A stretch of 64,000 nucleotides of DNA from Gilvimarinus sp. DA14 (GTDB lineage Bacteria > Pseudomonadota > Gammaproteobacteria > Pseudomonadales > Cellvibrionaceae), in NCBI RefSeq assembly GCF_024204685.1, contig NZ_CP100350.1, forward strand, positions 3,892,838 to 3,956,837. Direction: 5' to 3'. Each line of letters begins with the position of its first letter. Position 1 is the stretch's first letter. Shown here one piece after another: positions 8,324-18,250 of the stretch. The position numbers were made by a program, and so were the translations under genes. The notes beneath the pieces are model-generated. The model made no database searches. It saw only the letters and a list, made by a program, of their open reading frames with translations, and was not told the origin of the DNA.

Positions 8324-10662
8324 GGTGTTACCTCCTTGGTGATTGCTTGGGGCTGGTCGGTGTTACTCTCTTTTTTGCCGTCAATCCAAAACAAAAGTGC
8401 GGGTAGGAAAAGCAAATCTCCCAGTAGTGCCAGCGCCATAATGGTGGCGGCGAAAAGACCTGTGTAGATGTAGGGAATAAACGATCCCAGCAACATAACG
8501 CTGAAGCCCGACACTAAAACCAGCGAGGTGAAAACCACCGCGCGGCCGGACTCATTCATAGCGCGGGCGATGGCATCGCGGGTAGACGCGCCGCCGCGCT
8601 TGACGCGCAGATAGCGGTTCATCACGTGGATTGCATCGTCTACCGCAATCCCCATGGTCATGGCGCCTACAATCATGGTGCCGAGGTTGAGTGGAATACC
8701 CAGCACCACCAACAGGGCTCCGGTGATCAGAATGGGAACTATGCTCGGTACCAGGGCGATAAGGCCGTATTTCACCGAGCGAAACAACACCACAAAGGCA
8801 GCGCCGATTAATCCCAGGGCTATCAGAAAAGAGCGCGACATGCCTTGGTTGATATACATGTCCTGGGCGTTATACATGACCAGCGAGCCGGTCAGTTGTA
8901 CTTGCAACTGCGGGTAATGCAGCTCCAGCTGCCGTTCTATCTTATCCAGTAGATGACGGGTTTCACTGGCGGCCATATTAGTCACCGGCACGCTTAGTCT
9001 GAGATAGCGCTCGTAAAAATCTTTGCTGTCGGTTAAGTCTTCGTTGGGGCCGGTGTTGTCGTACAGGAGTAAAAACTGGGCGGCCATAGCGCGATCGCTG
9101 GGTAGTTGATACCAAGCGGGATCGTCGTAGTGCAGGGCTTGATTGATTTCTTTATGAAAATCAATCAGCGAATTGACAGCGCCGGTTTGCGGCAGTGATT
9201 CCAGCCATTGTTGCAGCGCCTCGATGCGTTGCAAAAAATCCGGCTCGTGAATCCCACCTTCGCTGCCGCTGTCGATCATCACGTCGATGTTCTGCAGGCC
9301 GTTGTAGGTATTATCGAAATACTCTAAATCCTGCCGGGTGGGATTATCCTCTTTAAAATAAGTAATAAAGTTAGAGTCGATCTCAAGCTTGGGAAGTAGC
9401 ACCAGACTTACCAATAGAAGCAGTGCGCCGCCAGCGAGCAATGGTTTTTGCAAACTCTGAGTGATGCCGGGCAGGCGCGAGGTCAGCGTTGCGATAGTGC
9501 CGTTGCTTACGACCTTGGCGGTGCGTTTGGAAAAGGGTTTTATAAAACTCAGAACTGCCGGCAGTACCGTTAGCGCAACAACGAATAACGTCATTGCACC
9601 TATGGCGCCCAGCCAGGCGAACTGTTTCATGGGAAGCAATTCGGTAACGCCGAGGGCGAGAAAGCCCGCACTGGTGGTAAGGGCAGTATAAAAAGCCGGG
9701 AGCCACAACTGCTCTATGGTGTGTTGCGCCGCCTGTGGTGGCGTCAGCCCCTGGGCCCGGGCGTGGTAAAACTCCACCAGCACATGCACAGAAATACCGA
9801 TACCGATAATAATCAATGCGGGTACCAGCGCTGATTCGACCACTGAGTGAGGCCAGCCCAGGCTCGCCTGAATCCCGGTGACATAGGTAATGCCACTGCC
9901 GATCACCAGCCAGGGTAGCAGCATGGCACTGATAGAGCGAAAGCTGAGAAACAAAATGATGATCATCACCACCGCCATGGTGGGGTTGATCCAGCTTTGA
10001 TCGCGTTTGGTCAAAACCTCAAATTGCTCGCTGAAAACCGGCTGGCCGCTCAAGCGAACATCAAACCCGCGCTGTGCGAAATCCTGTTGGGCGAGAAATT
10101 CGCGCACTTTTGCTACCAGTTCCACCTTGGCGTCGCTGCTGCCAACTTCGTATTTCACCCGTGCGGCGATGCGCGTGTGTTGCAAATCTTCGCTCACCAG
10201 AGTGCCCAGAGCCATGGGCTGGTGGTGAATCAGTTCGCGGGCACGCTTTATATCATCGGGGTCATTGAGCGAAGCGAGCAGATCATCGGTGGCCATCATG
10301 GCGCCTTCCGAGTGGGTGTACTCGTAGCGCGTAAGGGAGCGAACCTGGGTAACCTGAGGTTGTTCCAGTAAAAAGTGGCTTAGCTGGTCGACCACCGTGA
10401 GTAGGTCTGGGTCAAAAACATCCCGCCCGGGCGGCGCCTGCAGCCCCAGGGTGAGATATTCGATATCGCCAAACCGCTCCAGTAGTTGATTAAACGCCAC
10501 CAGATTTGGATCGCCCTCTACAAAGAAGCGCTCGTTGGCATTGTCGTAATAAAGTTTGTCCATGGGTACGAACGCCAGGGCAAGCCCTAATGCCGCGCAG
10601 AGCAGAATGATCCAGCGGCCCCTGATTACCGCACGGGCCCATAGTTTGGTCAGTGTGTGCAT
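8320..10662 (-). CDS. RND/MMPL-family transporter
   Basis: A 780-residue inner-membrane protein of the RND superfamily, MMPL type. A first membrane helix (about residues 14-32) is followed by a large periplasmic loop, a cluster of helices around 220-375, a second helix near 400-425, a second periplasmic loop and a final helix cluster from about 620 to 765, so two halves of six helices. Conserved segments include PALIIIGIGISVHVLVEFYH and MTMGIAVDDAIHVMNRY, where an acidic residue in a membrane helix suggests proton coupling. AAAGGGAGAAGG lies upstream of the ATG. It is the first gene of the operon. MMPL relatives export lipids such as hopanoids, mycolates and siderophores; its own cargo is unknown. 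Confidence 0.88.
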   Translation of the reverse strand: MHTLTKLWARAVIRGRWIILLCAALGLALAFVPMDKLYYDNANERFFVEGDPNLVAFNQLLERFGDIEYLTLGLQAPPGRDVFDPDLLTVVDQLSHFLLEQPQVTQVRSLTRYEYTHSEGAMMATDDLLASLNDPDDIKRARELIHHQPMALGTLVSEDLQHTRIAARVKYEVGSSDAKVELVAKVREFLAQQDFAQRGFDVRLSGQPVFSEQFEVLTKRDQSWINPTMAVVMIIILFLSFRSISAMLLPWLVIGSGITYVTGIQASLGWPHSVVESALVPALIIIGIGISVHVLVEFYHARAQGLTPPQAAQHTIEQLWLPAFYTALTTSAGFLALGVTELLPMKQFAWLGAIGAMTLFVVALTVLPAVLSFIKPFSKRTAKVVSNGTIATLTSRLPGITQSLQKPLLAGGALLLLVSLVLLPKLEIDSNFITYFKEDNPTRQDLEYFDNTYNGLQNIDVMIDSGSEGGIHEPDFLQRIEALQQWLESLPQTGAVNSLIDFHKEINQALHYDDPAWYQLPSDRAMAAQFLLLYDNTGPNEDLTDSKDFYERYLRLSVPVTNMAASETRHLLDKIERQLELHYPQLQVQLTGSLVMYNAQDMYINQGMSRSFLIALGLIGAAFVVLFRSVKYGLIALVPSIVPILITGALLVVLGIPLNLGTMIVGAMTMGIAVDDAIHVMNRYLRVKRGGASTRDAIARAMNESGRAVVFTSLVLVSGFSVMLLGSFIPYIYTGLFAATIMALALLGDLLFLPALLFWIDGKKESNTDQPQAITKEVTP

Positions 10663-10730
10663 ATAGCCTTCTCCCTTTCTAGCTGGCTTCGCCAGGTGAA
10701 TTTGTCCCGCGTACGGCCTGTCAACTCTTG

Positions 10731-10767
10731 TTAACAGTGTTAAGTTGTTGGAGTTAAGTTAACACTG
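10731..10767. promoter_or_regulatory. Candidate TetR operator in front of the RND operon
   Basis: TTAACAGTGTTAA (10731-10743) is a perfect 6+1+6 palindrome. CAGTGTTAAGTT (10735-10746) recurs inverted as AAGTTAACACTG (10756-10767) with one mismatch. This lies about 70-105 bases upstream of the RND start, between the RND operon and tmk. The core also resembles TGTTAACA at 6159-6166 in front of the TetR gene. The link to that regulator is inferred. Confidence 0.5.
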
Positions 10768-10888
10768 CAAAGTTATTGGTGTAAAGATTGATGCGGAGTT
10801 TTTTTAAACTGGCGGTCGTGCTGGCCGCCCAGTCTGTGTAGACTTCGGCGAAGCAAGTCAGCCGCCGATGGGGCGGAGCGAAAATTAA

Positions 10889-12152
<1,264 letters not shown>

Positions 12153-12244
12153 CCAACCGCCTCTTACAAAAATTAAGGCCGGGCATTATCGCAAAAGCAG
12201 CGGTGCCTTGGTAAGCTTCGGCTAAACAGCAGTAGATTGATTTG

Positions 12245-13246
12245 ATGAGTGATTTTCCCGCACTACCTTACCCTTGGCAGCAAGATATCTGGCGCAGCTT
12301 CTACCAGCAGCTGCAAGCTGACCGCTTGCCTCACGCTATTATGCTTGCCGGCCCCGCTGGGTTAGGCAAGCGGCATTTGGCGCGAGTGCTGGCGCAGTTT
12401 CTGTTGTGCAGCTCGCCGCGCGCCGAATCCGCCTGTGGTCAATGCAAATCCTGTGAACTGAATCGCGCCGCTACTCATCCGGATTTTGTCGTGGTGGAAC
12501 CGGAGGAGCCTGGCAAAGCCATTCGCGTGGACGATGTGCGGCGCCTGGCTGAAACCCAAGGTAAAACGGCGCAGCAGTCGGGCTATAAAGTGGTGATACT
12601 GCAGCCCGCTGAGGCCATGAATGTCAATGCCGCAAACGCTTTGCTAAAAACCCTGGAAGAGCCGGCTGCGCGCACATTACTGATGCTGGTAAGCGACTCC
12701 CCCAGCGCCGTTCTGCCCACCATTCGCAGCCGCTGTCAAATTCGCACCCTGGCAATACCGTCTGCCGAGCAAAGCCTGCACTGGCTCACACCCCTGGTGT
12801 CCGGCACCGATTACAATGCCAAAGAGTTACTGGACATCGCCCGCGGTGCGCCTTTGGCGGCGCGGGATTTAATGCAGGGCGACGAGTTGGAAACCCGCCG
12901 CCAGTGGCAGGATGATTTGCTTCAGCTTAGCCTGGGACAAACCGATGCCATCGCCTTAGCAGCGAAATGGCAGGGTGGCGATGCAGCCGGCTCGGTCAAC
13001 TGGTTAATTGGCTGGCTGCACGACTTAGCGCGCTGGCAGCTGGGTGTGCCGGTTGCTCCCATGCAACAGATGGATAACGGCAGCGCTGAATTGCTCAGAG
13101 CTATTCAGCCGAATCTGTTGCATCGCTACCAAGAAAAACTGTTAGATTGCAAAAAACGATTGGCCAGTGGCGCCAACCCCAATAAACAATTGTTGCTTGA
13201 AGAAATCCTGCTCGACTGGGGTATTCTGATAAAGCGCCGAGCCTAA
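12245..13246 (+). CDS. holB: DNA polymerase III delta' subunit
   Basis: Clamp-loader subunit that, with delta, gamma and tau, opens the sliding clamp at replication forks. The 333-residue protein has a Walker A motif GPAGLGK (36-42), a zinc-binding cysteine set at 55, 64, 67 and 70 (CGQCKSC), and NALLKTLEEPAARTLLMLVSD followed by PTIRSRCQ, the sensor-1 and SRC region. I chose ATG 12245 over an in-frame TTG one codon earlier. It is divergent from rluA. mltB-type transglycosylase starts 11 bases downstream. Confidence 0.95.
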   Translation: MSDFPALPYPWQQDIWRSFYQQLQADRLPHAIMLAGPAGLGKRHLARVLAQFLLCSSPRAESACGQCKSCELNRAATHPDFVVVEPEEPGKAIRVDDVRRLAETQGKTAQQSGYKVVILQPAEAMNVNAANALLKTLEEPAARTLLMLVSDSPSAVLPTIRSRCQIRTLAIPSAEQSLHWLTPLVSGTDYNAKELLDIARGAPLAARDLMQGDELETRRQWQDDLLQLSLGQTDAIALAAKWQGGDAAGSVNWLIGWLHDLARWQLGVPVAPMQQMDNGSAELLRAIQPNLLHRYQEKLLDCKKRLASGANPNKQLLLEEILLDWGILIKRRA

Positions 13247-13257
13247 GTGAATAAGTT

Positions 13258-14313
13258 ATGAAGTACTCTTTAAAACGCTCGATTGTTACCGGCTTTTCCC
13301 TGTTGTTGCTGGCAGTTGGTGCCGTGCACGCCGAGCAAAGCGAAGACGATGCCGCTTTTTATCAGTGGCTGGAAGCGCTAAAAGCCGAAGCCCTGGAGCA
13401 GGGGGTTAGCCAGGGTACCGTCGATCAGGCGTTCGCCGATATTACCCCGCCGGTGAAGCGTGTGATCAAACAAGATCGCTCGCAGGCCGAAGTGGTAGAA
13501 ACCTATGATATGTATTTAGGGCGCCGGCTCAGCGACTGGAAAAAACAATCTGGCCGCAAGCTAATGGCAGAGCACAGTGAGCTGTTACAGCAGGTCGCTG
13601 AGCGCTATGGGGTGCAGCCTCGGTTTATCGTTGCTATTTGGGGGATGGAAACCAATTACGGCACCTTTAAACTGAAAGAGTCGCTATTCAATGTGCTGGC
13701 AACTCTCGCCTATGACAAACGACGCGGGGCCTATTTCCGTTCGCAGTTTCTTGCCGCGCTGGAAATGATGGACTCGGGCTTCCCTTCATACGACTTAATG
13801 AAAAGCTCCTGGGCCGGGGCCATGGGGCAGCCGCAATTTATGCCCGACAGCTACCAGCGTTACGCGCAGGACTTTGACGGTGACGGCAAGAAAGATATCT
13901 GGAACAACGAGGCAGACGTATTCGCCTCTATCGCCCACTATTTTAGCGTGCGCGGCTGGCGCGCCGACCAAACCTGGGGCCGCCCGGTGCAATTGCCGCC
14001 CGGGGGTGAGCAGAGCCTACCCGCCGAACAAAGCGAAGGCCTGACGCCGGATGCGGACTGCAAGCGTTTTAAAAGCCTGGGTGTGTGGCGTGATTTGCGT
14101 GACTGGCAAAAGTTGGGTGTGCGCCGCGCCGATGGCTCGGACTTGCCCGATGTGGCTATTCCGGCAGCTTTGGTGCTGGCAGACAAAGGCGATAATGTGG
14201 GCTACATTGTCTATCGCAATTTCTGCACCATCATGAGCTACAACCCGGCGTTTAAGTACGCGCTGTCCATTGGTCTGTTGTCGGATGCAATAAAACCAGC
14301 GGCTGGACACTAA
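13258..14313 (+). CDS. Lytic murein transglycosylase, MltB/Slt35 type
   Basis: Cuts the MurNAc-GlcNAc bond of peptidoglycan with formation of 1,6-anhydroMurNAc, in the periplasm. The 351-residue protein has a cleavable signal peptide (VHA at 23-25) with no lipobox cysteine, so it would be soluble rather than lipid-anchored. The catalytic Glu131 is in VAIWGMETNYGTF, followed by WAGAMGQPQFMPDSYQRYA. DFDGDGKKDIWNNEAD matches the EF-hand calcium site known in Slt35. No C-terminal peptidoglycan-binding domain is visible. It sits between holB and pilZ, which are often direct neighbours in pseudomonads. Confidence 0.92.
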   Translation: MKYSLKRSIVTGFSLLLLAVGAVHAEQSEDDAAFYQWLEALKAEALEQGVSQGTVDQAFADITPPVKRVIKQDRSQAEVVETYDMYLGRRLSDWKKQSGRKLMAEHSELLQQVAERYGVQPRFIVAIWGMETNYGTFKLKESLFNVLATLAYDKRRGAYFRSQFLAALEMMDSGFPSYDLMKSSWAGAMGQPQFMPDSYQRYAQDFDGDGKKDIWNNEADVFASIAHYFSVRGWRADQTWGRPVQLPPGGEQSLPAEQSEGLTPDADCKRFKSLGVWRDLRDWQKLGVRRADGSDLPDVAIPAALVLADKGDNVGYIVYRNFCTIMSYNPAFKYALSIGLLSDAIKPAAGH

Positions 14314-14364
14314 CAGGCTTATCTATTACTGTTAACGGCCAAAATTCACATCGGATTGACACCT

Positions 14365-14715
14365 ATGCAAGCACTTGGCGGCGCCCGTAACGGCATACTC
14401 TCGCTGACCATTAAGGACAAGGCGGTTCTTTATGCCGCCTATATGCCCTTTGTGCAAAACGGCGGTCTGTTTATTCCCACCAATAAGCCGTACAAGTTGG
14501 GGGATGAAGTGTTTATGCTGCTCAATCTGATGGACGAGCCGGAAAAAATTCCGGTGGCGGGTAAGGTGGTGTGGGTAACACCGCGCGGGGCTCAGGGTAA
14601 CCGGGCCGCCGGTATCGGGGTACAGTTTACCGATGAAGACAACACCGCCGTTACCAAAATTGAAAACTACCTGGCGGGTTCGCTGGAGTCGGATCGCCCG
14701 ACTCACACCATGTAA
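14365..14715 (+). CDS. pilZ: Type IV pilus biogenesis protein PilZ
   Basis: The stand-alone PilZ of type IV pilus assembly, about 116 residues. The run GARNGILSLTIKDKAVLYAA and the later LMDEPEKIPVAGKVVWVTP and GNRAAGIGVQF are almost identical in pattern to Pseudomonas PilZ. This PilZ lacks the N-terminal RxxxR needed for cyclic-di-GMP binding and works through protein contacts with PilB and FimX. I prefer ATG 14365; an in-frame TTG at 14356 is an alternative. Its place between holB and the TatD-type gene is conserved. Confidence 0.95.
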   Translation: MQALGGARNGILSLTIKDKAVLYAAYMPFVQNGGLFIPTNKPYKLGDEVFMLLNLMDEPEKIPVAGKVVWVTPRGAQGNRAAGIGVQFTDEDNTAVTKIENYLAGSLESDRPTHTM

Positions 14716-14754
14716 TCCGCTCCCATTCTCACGCACCAACCTAATGGCAAGATT

Positions 14755-15546
14755 ATGCTAGTGGATTCCCATTGCCATCTCGATCGTCTCAAACTTGAGC
14801 CCTACGACGGCAAATTACAGGGCGCGATTGATGCCGCCCACGAGCGCGGCATCGGACAGATGCTGTGCATCAGTATTAGTCTGGATAACGTTGAAACCGT
14901 GCTGGATATCGCCCAGCAGCACCCCACGGTATTGGCCTCGGTGGGGGTGCACCCCTGCGATGTTAGCGCCGGCACTGCCACCCGCGAGCAGTTAACCGCC
15001 TGGTCACAGCGCGATAAAGTGGTGGCCATTGGTGAGACCGGGTTGGATTACTACCACGAGACCGAATCGGTAGCAGAGCAAAAAGCCAGCTTTGCTCTCC
15101 ACCTTGAAGTGGCCGGTGAGCAAGGTCTGCCGGTGGTGGTTCACACCCGCGCTGCGCGGCAGGATACGCTGGATTTGATTAAAGCCCACGGCAACCCGGA
15201 GCATGCCGGTGTTTTGCACTGCTTTACCGAAAGCTGGGAAATGGCCCAGGCTGCTATGGAAATGAACTACTACATTTCTCTGTCCGGCATTGTTACCTTT
15301 AAAAACGCCAAAGAGCTGCAAGAGGTGGCCCGCAAAATGCCGCTGGATCGTCTGCTGGTGGAAACTGATTCTCCCTATCTGGCGCCGGTGCCTTATCGCG
15401 GTAAACCCAACGAACCCAAAAATGTGCGCGAAGTAGCCGAGTTTGTCGCCGATATAAAAGGCATTAGCTACGACGAGCTGGCCGAGATTACCACCCGGAA
15501 CTTTTACAAGCTCTTCTCGCGCGCACAGCAACATCGCCCCCAATAA
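14755..15546 (+). CDS. TatD-family metal-dependent hydrolase
   Basis: A 263-residue cytoplasmic TIM-barrel nuclease or deoxyribonuclease of the TatD/YcfH family. Metal ligands are visible: HCH (His6, His8) in VDSHCHLDR, GETGLDYY (Glu about 92), VVHTR (His about 128), HCFTES (His about 153) and VETDSPYLAPVP (Asp about 203). It follows pilZ as in many gammaproteobacteria, where this position is held by the YcfH-like member. The natural substrate is not established. Confidence 0.94.
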   Translation: MLVDSHCHLDRLKLEPYDGKLQGAIDAAHERGIGQMLCISISLDNVETVLDIAQQHPTVLASVGVHPCDVSAGTATREQLTAWSQRDKVVAIGETGLDYYHETESVAEQKASFALHLEVAGEQGLPVVVHTRAARQDTLDLIKAHGNPEHAGVLHCFTESWEMAQAAMEMNYYISLSGIVTFKNAKELQEVARKMPLDRLLVETDSPYLAPVPYRGKPNEPKNVREVAEFVADIKGISYDELAEITTRNFYKLFSRAQQHRPQ

Positions 15547-15574
15547 CATCTCTTTTTAAAACCGAGGAAGCCCC

Positions 15575-16204
15575 GTGTCACTGGATACCATCAAGCAACA
15601 AACCCGCACCATGCTGCAACTGCAGGACGATATGAACAGCAAGGTGCACCCCGAGTGGCGTACCCAGGGCAATGCCTGGTACCGGGCCATCTGGATTGAA
15701 TGTGGCGAGCTGATGGATCATTACGGCTGGAAATGGTGGAAACATCAGAGCCCCGACACCGAACAGGTTGCCCTGGAGTTAGTGGATATCTGGCATTTCG
15801 GGTTAAGCATTCTGCTTGAATCCGGCGCCTCGGTCGATGCAATTGCCGAGCAGGTGGCCACGACCCTGGACATTAACACCGACCAGCCCGATTTTCGTTT
15901 GGACGTAGAGGCCTTTACCGCCGCCACCCTCACCGATAAACAGTTTCATCTGGAGTTGTTCGGCCGCTTAATGGCCGGGGTCAACATGAGTTACGCCGAA
16001 CTCTATCGCCGTTATGTGGGCAAAAACGTGCTCAACTTTTTTCGCCAGGATAACGGCTATAAAGACGGTAGCTACCGCAAGCAGTGGTTTGATGGCCGCG
16101 AAGACAATGAGCATCTGGTTGAAGTGGTGGATGAACTAGACGTCTCGGCGGAGGATTTCTCTAAGGCGGTTTATCGGGCGTTGGGAGAAAGATACGCTAA
16201 GTAA
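15575..16204 (+). CDS. Dimeric all-alpha dUTP diphosphatase
   Basis: Hydrolyses dUTP to dUMP, keeping uracil out of DNA. The 209-residue protein belongs to the dimeric dUTPase group related to MazG (PF08761), not to the trimeric Dut of E. coli. The magnesium-binding helices show ECGELMDHYGWKWWK and ELVDIWHFGLS, an ExxE/ExxD arrangement. The C-terminal half includes RRYVGKNVLNFFRQDNGYKD, typical of this family. The GTG start has GAGGAAG upstream. It follows the TatD-type gene by 28 bases. Confidence 0.9.
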   Translation: MSLDTIKQQTRTMLQLQDDMNSKVHPEWRTQGNAWYRAIWIECGELMDHYGWKWWKHQSPDTEQVALELVDIWHFGLSILLESGASVDAIAEQVATTLDINTDQPDFRLDVEAFTAATLTDKQFHLELFGRLMAGVNMSYAELYRRYVGKNVLNFFRQDNGYKDGSYRKQWFDGREDNEHLVEVVDELDVSAEDFSKAVYRALGERYAK

Positions 16205-16432
16205 TCTGGTGGTTGTGGGAATAGCGTCCCCACCCATGGGCACCAATGTCATTCAACAAAGCATTGGTGACTTAACCTAAAAGTGCAGCGAGCCTCACTT
16301 TGACAGTTAGGTGCCCGCCTGTCATCGACTTGGCCTCCGCTGTCTGCTAGCTTAAGTGGTTGTTAATAGTGCGCCTGTTGGCAACCTTGGATTGCAAGCA
16401 TCTTGTCTACTTCTGCAAACGGAGAATATACC

Positions 16433-17905
16433 ATGGAATGTAAACGTTTATTGTTAGTCGCCGCCTTAACCTTGGCAAGTGTACCGGCCTTAGGCCGCGA
16501 TGCTGTCCCCCCAGGGCAAGTCCCGGCGCCGCAGTCGGCCGCGGATGTTCCCAAGCCAGTAGCCGGAGCGCCCGTTTCCAAAGAGTATGCTCAGGCCATT
16601 GGTCGCATGGCCTATATTTGGGGTTGGCCTTTGGTGAATATGCACAATCGTCAAACCTTGTTTGCCACCGCTCCGCATCCAGGCCTGTTGGGCGGGGTGT
16701 TACCGGTAGCGCCTCTCAATCACGTTAGCATGTTGTCGGATTATCTGGCGCCCGAGCAGCGCTTTATTACCTCTCCTAACCAGGATGTCGTCTATGGCGC
16801 TGGTTTTCTCGAGTTGGATAAAGAACCGGTAGTCATTCAAGTGCCGGATTTTGGCGACCGGTTCTGGGTGTATCAGATTGTCGATCAACGCTCCGATTCT
16901 TTTGCTGAAGTGGGTATCCAGTACGATACCGAGCCGGGCATGTATTTGCTGGTGGGGCCGGACTGGCAGGGGAAAAAGCCCAAAGGTATTAACGCCGTGT
17001 TTCGCTCACAAACTAATTTAGGTGCGGTGTTTCCCCGCATTTTTATGGACGATACCGCGGAAGATCGCAAGGCTATTCAGCCGCTGATCGACCAGGTGTC
17101 AGCCTACCCCTTGTCCGAGTACACCGGCGAAATGAAAACCGTCGATTGGTCAGAGTCGCCCACTATTCCCAACCCCAACAAAGGTGGCGATGGTGAAACT
17201 CAGTGGGTCGTACCAGAGGAATTTTTCACGCTGTTGCCCGAGGTTATGGAAGAGACGCCCCCCTTACCCGGTGAGGAGGCGCTTTACGCCAGCATTAAGT
17301 TTGTTTTAGAGGCGGCCCAGGACAACCCCGAGTTGCAGCAAGCTTTGCAAGAGGTGGCAGTCGCCACTGAGCAAGACGTTATTCAGCCCATGTTCGAATT
17401 CCGCAACAACGGGGTAGATGCCGGCAACGGCTGGCGTACGCAGAAAAACGCGGCGCGTTTCGGCTATGGGTATTTTCAGCGTACCGCTACCGCCAAAGGT
17501 AATATGTTTTCCAATGTGCCGGAAGAAACCATGTATTTCGGTGCCGATTTTGACAGCGCCGGTGAGCGTTTAAACGGCAAGGAAGAGTACACGGTCACCT
17601 TTCCGGCAGAAGAGCTGCCTCCGGTGGACGGCTTCTGGTCACTTACCCTGTATAACAAACAGCACTTTTTCTATCCCAATGAACTGGATCGTTATTCACT
17701 GGGCACCAAGAACAAGTCGCTGGTAAAAAATGACGACGGAAGCTTGACCATTTACGTGCAGAACAAAAATCCTGGCGGCGCTAAAGAGGCAAACTGGCTA
17801 CCCGCGCCCAAGGATGATTTCTCTTTGTATATTCGCGCTTATTGGCCCAAAGAGTCGATTCCTAATGGCACTTGGGTTCCACCAACCATAGAGCAGCTTG
17901 ACTAA
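16433..17905 (+). CDS. DUF1254/DUF1214 secreted protein
   Basis: A 490-residue exported protein with signal peptide MECKRLLLVAALTLASVPALG. An N-terminal DUF1254 domain begins near residue 50 with IGRMAYIWGWPLVNMHNRQT and PNQDVVYGAGFLELDKEPV. A C-terminal DUF1214 domain includes DGFWSLTLYNKQHFFYPN and YSLGTKNKSLVKNDDGS. Function of this family is not established; members are often in accessory regions. I chose ATG 16433, which has GGAGA 8 bases upstream, over a TTG 30 bases earlier. No obvious operon partner. Confidence 0.88.
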   Translation: MECKRLLLVAALTLASVPALGRDAVPPGQVPAPQSAADVPKPVAGAPVSKEYAQAIGRMAYIWGWPLVNMHNRQTLFATAPHPGLLGGVLPVAPLNHVSMLSDYLAPEQRFITSPNQDVVYGAGFLELDKEPVVIQVPDFGDRFWVYQIVDQRSDSFAEVGIQYDTEPGMYLLVGPDWQGKKPKGINAVFRSQTNLGAVFPRIFMDDTAEDRKAIQPLIDQVSAYPLSEYTGEMKTVDWSESPTIPNPNKGGDGETQWVVPEEFFTLLPEVMEETPPLPGEEALYASIKFVLEAAQDNPELQQALQEVAVATEQDVIQPMFEFRNNGVDAGNGWRTQKNAARFGYGYFQRTATAKGNMFSNVPEETMYFGADFDSAGERLNGKEEYTVTFPAEELPPVDGFWSLTLYNKQHFFYPNELDRYSLGTKNKSLVKNDDGSLTIYVQNKNPGGAKEANWLPAPKDDFSLYIRAYWPKESIPNGTWVPPTIEQLD

Positions 17906-18250
17906 CTTCTTTACCTGAGTGAGCTGCCGTATTATTAAGCGTAAGTACGGCAGCTCTCAGACCTGTGCATTCCATCCTGCGTTCAAATACGCCCCTTCGA
18001 CACCGCCATTTGTTTAATTTACAGATAAGATATTTTTCATTAAAAGCTATCAACGCGTTACGAACTTACCGATGCTTTGAGCGTCCGAGCTTAACTCGAT
18101 CAACTTGACCGATGAAAAATACTATACCCAGGTAGGACAAATACATTCTTTCCGCTTTGGATCGCCGCGCAATTACCCGCTGGCGTTAAACTACCGGTTT
18201 GATTGAGTTGCCTTGATAACACAGGCCGCTATGGCTTGTGGGTAAAAGTC
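17906..18250. other. Non-coding gap with hairpins
   Basis: No gene is seen in these 345 bases between two convergent genes. GAGCTGCCGTA (17921-17931) pairs with TACGGCAGCTC (17946-17956), an 11-bp stem without a T-run, probably the 3' end of the DUF1254 transcript. A second weaker hairpin, CACAGGCC/GGCTTGTG near 18219-18240, may end the CE15 transcript from the other side. Confidence 0.5.

Noticed and set aside
15004..15549. 181-residue frame antisense to the TatD-type gene
   Set aside because: Opposite a well-supported gene and without any family signature.
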